Shown here: positions 59,008 through 64,000 of the stretch, piece after piece
How the letters are laid out: each line of letters opens with the position of its first letter
How positions within the stretch are numbered: position 1 is the first letter of the stretch
DNA from: Flavobacterium sp. Root186
GTDB taxonomy: Bacteria; Bacteroidota; Bacteroidia; Flavobacteriales; Flavobacteriaceae
Assembly (NCBI RefSeq): GCF_001428525.1
Contig: NZ_LMHW01000017.1
Coordinates: 186,001-250,000 of the forward strand
Direction: 5' to 3'
Length of the DNA: 64,000 nucleotides
The notes under the pieces: generated by a model
Seen by the model: the letters and a program-made list of their open reading frames with translations, nothing else
The model's database searches: none
What the model was told of the DNA's origin: nothing
Translations under genes and position numbers: made by a program

Positions 59008-59768
59008 TAATTTCATTAGGTATTGTTTTTTTTACTTTACTGGCCGTTGTACTTGTACTTTTCTTTTATTTTTTAAAGAAAAAGAACAGCTATCTCGTCG
59101 AAAAAATGGAATCTGAGATGTATTTTCAATCTGAATTGGTAAAAACCCGCATCGAAATTAAAGATCAGACGCTCTCTGAAATCAGTAAAGAACTTCATGA
59201 TAATATTGGCCAGATTATATCGGTTGGAATTATGCAGCTCAATATGTCAATAAGCAGTAAAAGTATTCAGGTTGAAGAATTAAAAGATCTTAAAAATGTT
59301 TTAGCAAAAGCATTAGACGAACTCAGAATTTTATCCCGTATTATCAGCAAAGATAATTTACTGCAAAGCAATTTTATTGAAGCTATAAAACAGGATTTAA
59401 TACGTATAAAAAAACTTAGAAAAATTCAGTACCGTTATAATTTAGTTGGAGAAATTCCGAAGATAAGCGAAGAACATGATTTGTTCATTTACCGAATCTT
59501 TCAGGAAGCTTTACACAATAGTTTAAAACATTCTCACAGCGATTTATACGAAGTAAATATTGTAACAACTGAAAACCTTTTCCAATTAAAATTAAAGGAT
59601 TTCGGAATTGGCTATGATCCTCTTAAAGCAAATTCCGGACAAGGATTAACTAACATGAAACTGCGGGCTAAACTTATTGGAGCTCAATTGATCATGGAAT
59701 CAGATTCATCAGGAACAACCGTAACTTTAGAATACCCTTTAACCACAACCAATGAAACCGAATACTAA
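58980..59768 (+). CDS. NarX/DesK-type sensor histidine kinase
   Basis: 262 residues. One membrane helix (about 8-32, LLVISLGIVFFTLLAVVLVL), a short linker, a HisKA_3 dimerisation domain with His73 in SKELHDNIGQII, and a HATPase domain (about 165-258) with FRIFQEALHNSLKHSHS-like N box (IFQEALHNSLKHS), DFGIGYDP and GQGLTNMKLRAKLIG. There is no extracellular sensor domain, so input probably comes from the overlapping membrane protein gene product or the first gene's protein. Its end overlaps the regulator gene by 17 bases. Confidence 0.92.
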   Translation: MERKEIQLLVISLGIVFFTLLAVVLVLFFYFLKKKNSYLVEKMESEMYFQSELVKTRIEIKDQTLSEISKELHDNIGQIISVGIMQLNMSISSKSIQVEELKDLKNVLAKALDELRILSRIISKDNLLQSNFIEAIKQDLIRIKKLRKIQYRYNLVGEIPKISEEHDLFIYRIFQEALHNSLKHSHSDLYEVNIVTTENLFQLKLKDFGIGYDPLKANSGQGLTNMKLRAKLIGAQLIMESDSSGTTVTLEYPLTTTNETEY

Positions 59769-60402
59769 AAGTAAAATTATTATTGTCGACGATCATCAGC
59801 TTTTTTCCCAGTCATTAGAACTTTTGATAAAAAGTTTTGGAGACTACGATGTTATTGAACGATTTGAAAACGGAAAGGTGTTTATTTCTTACCTACAGGA
59901 AAATCCGGATACTAATATCGATCTGGTATTATTAGATGTTAATATGCCCGTTTTAGATGGTCTAAGCACCATGAAATGGATTAAGGAAAACAGACCTAAT
60001 TTAAAAGTAATTGCACTTTCTGTAAACGACGATGAGGAAATCATTATAAAAATGATTACAAACGGTGCAAAAGGTTATTTATTGAAAGATACATCACCCG
60101 AAATTTTTAAGGAAGCTATTGAATGTGTTATTGAAAAAGGCTTTTATTTTACCGAATTGGTTTCGGGAATGCTAGTCAATAAAGTCAACAGCGACAATAA
60201 AAAAATCAGTTTAAAAGAAAAAGAACTGGTATTTATAAAACATGCCTGTACTGAAATGACATATAAAGAAATTGCCTCAGAAATGTGTTTAAGTCCCAAA
60301 ACTATTGACGGCTACAGGGAATGTTTGTTTGATAAATTAGAGATAAAAACGAGAATAGGTTTAGTTTTGTACGCTGTTAAACATAAAATTGTGTTTGTTT
60401 AG
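59752..60402 (+). CDS. NarL/LuxR-type response regulator
   Basis: 216 residues. The receiver domain (about 8-125) has the acidic pair D13-D14, phosphoacceptor D62 in VLLDVNMPVLDG and the lysine in YLLKDTSPEIF. The C-terminal LuxR helix-turn-helix (about 150-210) has ACTEMTYKEIASEMCLSPKT followed by VDGYR-like IDGYRECLFDKLEIKTR. It should be phosphorylated by the kinase encoded just upstream; its targets are not visible here. Its stop codon overlaps the end of apt on the opposite strand. Confidence 0.93.
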   Translation: MKPNTKSKIIIVDDHQLFSQSLELLIKSFGDYDVIERFENGKVFISYLQENPDTNIDLVLLDVNMPVLDGLSTMKWIKENRPNLKVIALSVNDDEEIIIKMITNGAKGYLLKDTSPEIFKEAIECVIEKGFYFTELVSGMLVNKVNSDNKKISLKEKELVFIKHACTEMTYKEIASEMCLSPKTIDGYRECLFDKLEIKTRIGLVLYAVKHKIVFV

Positions 60403-60911
60403 TAAGACAGCGCTGCAAAAATTGGAAACTCTTTTATTTTTTCCCTTCCGTTAAGGAAAGTCAGTTCCATTAAAAAATTGCATTGAACGATTTCGCCGCC
60501 TAATTTTTGTACCAATTCGCAAACCGCTTTTGCAGTTCCGCCAGTTGCCAGAACATCGTCGTGAATTAATATTCGGTCTCCTTTTTGAATTGCGTCAGTA
60601 TGCATTTCAAGACTGTCTGTACCATATTCTAATTCATATGAAGCTGAAATAGTTTCATAAGGCAGTTTTTTAGGTTTCCTTACCGGAATAAATCCTGCGT
60701 TTAGTTCTTGTGCCAATAACATTCCGAAGAAAAAACCACGACTTTCTGCACCTACTACCTTATCAATTTTCTGTCCGTTAAGAGAATTTACCAAAAGAGA
60801 TAAGCATTCCTGCCTTGCTTCAACGTCATTTAACAGCGGAGTGATATCTTTAAATAAAATTCCTTCTTTAGGAAAGTCCTGAATATCACGTATATAATTT
60901 TCAATCTTCAT
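60399..60911 (-). CDS. apt: Adenine phosphoribosyltransferase
   Basis: 170 residues, normal length. The phosphoribosyl-binding loop is RILIHDDVLATGGTAKAVCE near residue 120, with FPKEGILFKDITPLL near the start and VVGAESRGFFFGMLLA near 55. It salvages adenine to AMP with PRPP. It is convergent with the response regulator gene (four-base overlap) and divergent from the tRNA-Arg gene. Confidence 0.96.
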   Translation of the reverse strand: MKIENYIRDIQDFPKEGILFKDITPLLNDVEARQECLSLLVNSLNGQKIDKVVGAESRGFFFGMLLAQELNAGFIPVRKPKKLPYETISASYELEYGTDSLEMHTDAIQKGDRILIHDDVLATGGTAKAVCELVQKLGGEIVQCNFLMELTFLNGREKIKEFPIFAALSY

Positions 60912-60939
60912 TTTTTTTTATTTTTCTGTATTTTTTTGC

Positions 60940-60969
60940 TTGTTTATCTCACATTTATCTCTATATTTG
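60940..60969 (+). promoter_or_regulatory. Promoter of the tRNA-Arg gene
   Basis: TTG at 60940-60942, 19 bases, then TATATTTG at 60962-60969. The mature tRNA starts 55 bases later. Confidence 0.6.
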
Positions 60970-61023
60970 CACCCGCAAACAGCGTTCAACAAAGCTACAA
61001 AAATTAGCTCAATGAAACAAAAA

Positions 61024-61097
61024 GGCCTCGTGGCGCAACTGAATAGCGCATCTGATTACGGCTCAGAAGGTTACTGGTTTGAATCCAGTCGAGGTCA
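61024..61097 (+). tRNA. tRNA-Arg (anticodon ACG)
   Basis: 74 bases folding as a complete cloverleaf. The acceptor stem GGCCTCG pairs with CGAGGTC (one G-U). The D stem is GCGC/GCGC. The anticodon stem TCTGA/TCAGA holds the loop TTACGGC with anticodon ACG. The T stem ACTGG/CCAGT holds loop TTTGAAT. The discriminator is A and CCA is not encoded. A34 is expected to become inosine to read CGU, CGC and CGA. The 3' half overlaps the end of a serine recombinase gene on the other strand, so it is the probable integration site of the element to the right. Confidence 0.95.
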
Positions 61098-62613
61098 CTA
61101 CTCGGGACAAAAGAAAAAAATCATCTTTTGTCCCGTTTTTTTTTGCCCGTAATCTATTGTTTACCAAATAGATACAGTTGACCATTTCATTGATTCGGGT
61201 GGTGCGGATTTTATTTTCTTGAAATGTGAAATTTTCGGGAAAAATTAAACCAATTACTTCTCTAGAATCAGCTAAAGTCCCACCATCAAAGGCTTCACCT
61301 AGCTTTAAAAGATTTTCCAATCCAGTCGCCGTTAAGTGCTCTATACTGGCTCTATCGTCTTCCACATTTCCAATGTCTTTTTCCAATTTACTAATAATTG
61401 CATTGTACTCGATTTTCATAAGATTGTAATCTTCAGCATCGATTTTCTCGGTAACTAATAAATTTCTGGCTACTGATAATTTCTTTTCATAAACTGCAAT
61501 CTGCTCAAGGGACTTCTTTTTTTCGCCAGCTATTACTCCAGTATGTTCTCTGTAACCTTCAAGCAAAACTGCAGTATATAATTTCTTAACTTCTTCTAAA
61601 GGTTTAAATTTATTTAAATGGTCTTTAAAAATCTTGTTAGCTATTTCGGAATTCACTCTCCATTTACAAACTTTATCACAGTGATAATAATAGTAATATT
61701 TATTTCTTCCTTTACATTTACTTCCTGTTAACTTCTGACCGCACTTTGGACAAAGAAAAAAACCTCTCAAAGGAAAATTCTCAATAGTCTTAATTTTCGG
61801 CCTATATGTCCGTGCTTTACTGTCAAGAACATCCTGTACACGATAAAACAATCCCTCACTGATAATTGGCTCATGCTGTCCATTGACCCATTTCTCCTCT
61901 TCATCTCTGTACTTAGGAACAACAATCTTTCCACAATAAAGTGGATTTCTTATGATAAGCCATAAGTTATTCTTAGAGATAGCAAAGCCTTTTTCTTTAG
62001 CCATTTGATAAATAGATTCAGTACTAAAAATATTTTTAGCAATCTGTTCAAAGATCCAAATAACTTTTACAGCTTTATCCGGTACAATGGCAATATATTT
62101 TTTCCCATCTTCCGTTATTTTATTTGCGTATCCATAGGGAGCCATGCCCATATGCCTGCCTTCTTTCTTACCACGTCTAAGACCTTGGAATGTATTTAGT
62201 GCCCTCCGGTCGTTCTCAACTTCAGGTGCCGCCAGATAAAATGCAAGCATCATCTTGTTTTCCGGAACGCTAAGGTCAAGTGGCTGCTCTATAGCCTGCG
62301 GCTCCACCCCCAGTTTCCTTAACAGATTAATCATTTGGTAAGCATCACCTGCATTACGGCTGAACCTGTCCCACTTCATAAAAAGAACCAAACTAATTTT
62401 ATTTTTATTTTTTTTTACTTCAGTTAGAAATTTTTTCCATTGCGGCCTGTTAAAAGTCTTTGCTGAATGATCTTCATAAATTACATTACGTATCTGTATT
62501 TGGTTTATACTGCAATATTTTCTCAGCATTTCCTCCTGATTACGTTGGGAGAAGCCCTTTTCAGCTTGCTCGTCGGTACTCACACGAATATATAAATCGG
62601 CTATCTTGCTCAT
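61063..62613 (-). CDS. Large serine recombinase (integrase)
   Basis: 516 residues. The resolvase domain (1-150) has catalytic Ser12 in YIRVSTDEQ and arginines in KWDRFSRNAGD. The recombinase domain (about 165-270) starts near GRHMGMAPYGYANK. A zinc ribbon (about 290-325) has FLCPKCGQKLTG and HCDKVCKWR, and a coiled coil spans about 365-425. The last codons cross the tRNA terminator hairpin and the 3' half of the tRNA-Arg gene, so the final residues (RVVTSTGFKPVTF) are antisense tRNA sequence. The gene overlaps the 56-residue gene by four bases and is likely the integrase that placed this element. Confidence 0.93.
   Translation of the reverse strand: MSKIADLYIRVSTDEQAEKGFSQRNQEEMLRKYCSINQIQIRNVIYEDHSAKTFNRPQWKKFLTEVKKNKNKISLVLFMKWDRFSRNAGDAYQMINLLRKLGVEPQAIEQPLDLSVPENKMMLAFYLAAPEVENDRRALNTFQGLRRGKKEGRHMGMAPYGYANKITEDGKKYIAIVPDKAVKVIWIFEQIAKNIFSTESIYQMAKEKGFAISKNNLWLIIRNPLYCGKIVVPKYRDEEEKWVNGQHEPIISEGLFYRVQDVLDSKARTYRPKIKTIENFPLRGFFLCPKCGQKLTGSKCKGRNKYYYYYHCDKVCKWRVNSEIANKIFKDHLNKFKPLEEVKKLYTAVLLEGYREHTGVIAGEKKKSLEQIAVYEKKLSVARNLLVTEKIDAEDYNLMKIEYNAIISKLEKDIGNVEDDRASIEHLTATGLENLLKLGEAFDGGTLADSREVIGLIFPENFTFQENKIRTTRINEMVNCIYLVNNRLRAKKNGTKDDFFLLSRVVTSTGFKPVTF
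61103..61145 (+). terminator. Intrinsic terminator of the tRNA-Arg gene
   Basis: CGGGACAAAAGA pairs with TCTTTTGTCCCG (ending 61135), followed by ten or so T. It lies six bases after the tRNA and is also read, in antisense, as codons of the recombinase. Confidence 0.9.
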
Positions 62614-62780
62614 TTTGTTTCATTTAAATGTTTCAACACAACGATATTAGCAATTATTCTTAAGAAATACAAGATTTCCTCTGCTTGTTCAATAGTTAAA
62701 TCTAATCCCTCAGATCGAAGCATTTGCAAAGCTTTATCTGGGGTCAACTTTGAATTACTGTAGTCAATATCTTTCTCCAT
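62610..62780 (-). CDS. Small 56-residue protein coupled to the recombinase
   Basis: The product begins MEKDIDYSNSKLTPDKALQM and ends VVLKHLNETK, with helical middle parts LRSEGLDLTIEQAEEIL and YFLRIIANI. No database name is assigned with certainty, but short proteins of this form are commonly found before serine recombinase genes in Bacteroidota. Its stop codon overlaps the recombinase start (ATGA), so the two are translationally coupled. It could be a directionality factor or a small regulator of recombination; this is inference. Confidence 0.75.
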   Translation of the reverse strand: MEKDIDYSNSKLTPDKALQMLRSEGLDLTIEQAEEILYFLRIIANIVVLKHLNETK

Positions 62781-62925
62781 AATCACACTTTTTAAAATTG
62801 ATAAAAATGTAATTTAAATGCAGAAATGCTTCAAATATAAGTATCAGCAGTACTTGTCTTTGTAAGGAAGTCTATTTCCGCGAATCTTTGATCAATGCTA
62901 GGAAAGATATCGAAAAAATAATAAC

Positions 62926-62963
62926 CAAATTTAGGTCGATATAACTACGACAAAGTACTTTGT
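62926..62963 (-). promoter_or_regulatory. Promoter with palindromic operator for the recombinase operon
   Basis: On the minus strand TTTG (62951-62954), a 17-base spacer, then TAAATTTG (62926-62933). The -33 TTTG is the end of a perfect 14-base palindrome ACAAAGTACTTTGT (62950-62963). A protein bound there would block the promoter. The ATG of the 56-residue gene lies about 145 bases downstream. The rest of the 323-base gap (62781-63103) shows no gene. Confidence 0.55.
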
Positions 62964-63103
62964 TTTGAAGTTATTAAGAGATAGTTTACCAAGTGACAAA
63001 ATAAAAAATTAAGGTCATTGCCAAAAATATTGTAAGGCGAAATTGTGATGAGTAAGCGACAACATTCTTTGCTAATTTGATCTATAGCAAATATTCTAAG
63101 ATT

Positions 63104-64000
63104 CTAAATAAATAGCCTATAATCATATGTTTTACCTTCAAATCTTGCAAGTAATTTTCCAATACGAGCAATCTGATTCGACGAATTAATAGTCGCTGGC
63201 AATTTGGAATATAAATCAAACGAATTCCAATTCATTTTTGTTAGTCCTAAAATCTCAATTGCAATCGTGTTCAAATCTGATTCTCCGTAATGTCTTGTAA
63301 TTTTGATAGGTGCCGGAATACTCCTTCCTCCTAAGTAATACTTATGAATTGGATTTTTGACAGAAGGTACAATTCCATGAGTCCATAATAGGGCTTCATA
63401 TTTATTTGTAATTATACACGTTCCTCGCGATATTGGAAATTTATCTATACCTAGTAAACCATTAAACACATTCATTGATAAAAAACGAGCCTCAGTTTCG
63501 TAGTTAATTTCTATTAAATCAATTTTTGTTATACCTGCCATATTTAGACTAGCAGTAATCCCCTTAATCTCATCATTTGTGAATTTTGTCCTTTTATGTA
63601 TTACAACTCTTTCAGGCAATCGATCTAATGAATTATAGAAAAGTTCTCTAATTGAAACTCCAAATTGAAATGCATCATTATAAGACATAAACGGATTTGA
63701 CTGTTTATCTAAAATATAATTATCAACTTTTGATAATTTGTATTTTAATCCTTGACCATTGGAGTCGTAAATATGACTACAACCGATTACAACTTCAGTA
63801 TCATTTGAATTCTTTTTAATACTATAACCGATTCCTGCATATGCCGTATTCTTTTCTTGATTATTTAAAACCCAAGGTGTTCTTAATGACTTTACATAAA
63901 AAGATAATGATAACCACCAATATACTTGACACTTTAATCTATCACTTAAAGTTTCTTCTCTAATTAACTGGGTAGAAACACCTTTAGAAGCTGAAAAAGC
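63104..64000 (-). CDS. Prokaryotic Argonaute, PIWI domain part (5' end outside window)
   Basis: 298 codons, open to the window edge, so the start is missing. The order of motifs is that of a PIWI domain: KGVSTQLI, YWWLSLSFYVKSLRTPWVL, NTAYAGIGYSIKK, CSHIYDSNGQGLKY, NPFMSYNDAF, ERVVIHKRTKFTNDEIKGI, DLIEINYETEARF, and LTKMNWNSFDLYSKLPATIN near the C-terminus. In active Argonautes an aspartate follows the YxGI strand and another follows the VVIxR strand; here they are Gly-Tyr and His-Lys, so the nuclease site appears dead. That is usual in short Argonautes, which work with an APAZ-domain effector. The effector gene is not in view and should lie to the right. Confidence 0.85.
   Translation of the reverse strand, partial: AFSASKGVSTQLIREETLSDRLKCQVYWWLSLSFYVKSLRTPWVLNNQEKNTAYAGIGYSIKKNSNDTEVVIGCSHIYDSNGQGLKYKLSKVDNYILDKQSNPFMSYNDAFQFGVSIRELFYNSLDRLPERVVIHKRTKFTNDEIKGITASLNMAGITKIDLIEINYETEARFLSMNVFNGLLGIDKFPISRGTCIITNKYEALLWTHGIVPSVKNPIHKYYLGGRSIPAPIKITRHYGESDLNTIAIEILGLTKMNWNSFDLYSKLPATINSSNQIARIGKLLARFEGKTYDYRLFI

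Larger units (their letters stand above)
61063..64000. mobile_element. Left end of an integrated element (serine recombinase island with Argonaute gene)
   Basis: The element begins within tRNA-Arg(ACG), has its recombinase at the edge reading towards the tRNA, and carries an Argonaute-type gene. The housekeeping gene apt lies on the other side of the tRNA. The right end and the second attachment copy are beyond the window, so size and full content are unknown. Confidence 0.75.

Noticed and set aside
60940..61152. Plus-strand open frame of 70 codons near the recombinase
   Set aside because: It covers the tRNA-Arg promoter, gene and terminator; the reading frame is a by-product of those RNA features.
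62781..63103. Possible extra small gene between the Argonaute gene and the 56-residue gene
   Set aside because: Only very short frames occur, none with a start signal or recognisable sequence; the region is better explained by the recombinase promoter and leader.

Overview
The window is a stretch of Bacteroidota chromosome, almost certainly from a Flavobacterium. The DNA is AT-rich. Promoters follow the Bacteroidota pattern (TTTG, then about 17-21 bases, then TAnnTTTG). Family-specific genes include a SusC/SusD pair with an ECF sigma factor and FecR-type anti-sigma factor, the PglZ-type response regulator PorX, a type IX secretion C-terminal signal remnant, a fused lpxC-fabZ gene and a CAL67264-type membrane protein. 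All names come from reading motifs by eye; no database search was run.

Layout. 1-7507: a minus-strand outer-membrane nutrient uptake locus (sigma factor, anti-sigma factor, SusC with STN domain, SusD, start of a lipoprotein), with a candidate antisense RNA in the susC leader. 7866-16083: minus-strand housekeeping block with a lipid A operon (HD protein, lpxD, lpxC-fabZ, lpxA), efp, a second lpxD-like gene, an NTF2-like gene and sucD. 16306-25329: porX, tsaE, a DUF4262 gene, alanine dehydrogenase, ung, a mutS2 without its Smr domain, a GIY-YIG nuclease and a DCC-family protein, with many palindromic repeats. 25569-44903: ettA, holA, a glycosyltransferase, an OmpA lipoprotein, a Sua5/YrdC protein, a UvrD-type helicase, a TauE-type exporter, patatin, M1 peptidase, a Dph6-like ATPase, a SUKH-like protein and recG. 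45152-47313: a thioredoxin-like protein, a six-helix membrane protein with a degenerate kinase dimerisation motif, and an Aer-like PAS protein, possibly one redox-sensing unit. 47884-56972: an RND efflux operon, a bestrophin-like channel and pheT. 57235-60911: a small protein, a four-gene operon ending in a two-component system, and apt.

61024-64000 is the accessory part and the most interesting. A large serine recombinase gene runs antisense through the terminator and 3' half of a tRNA-Arg(ACG) gene, which marks the edge of an integrated element. Behind it are a 56-residue partner gene overlapping the recombinase by four bases, a promoter whose -33 box lies in a perfect palindrome, and the 3' portion of a prokaryotic Argonaute gene. 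The visible part is the PIWI domain, with the catalytic acidic positions apparently replaced. This points to a catalytically inactive (probably short) Argonaute defence system whose effector partner would lie just outside the window.

Between genes there are many dispersed inverted repeats of at least five sequence families, mostly at gene ends. One of them supplies the start codon of the DCC-family gene.
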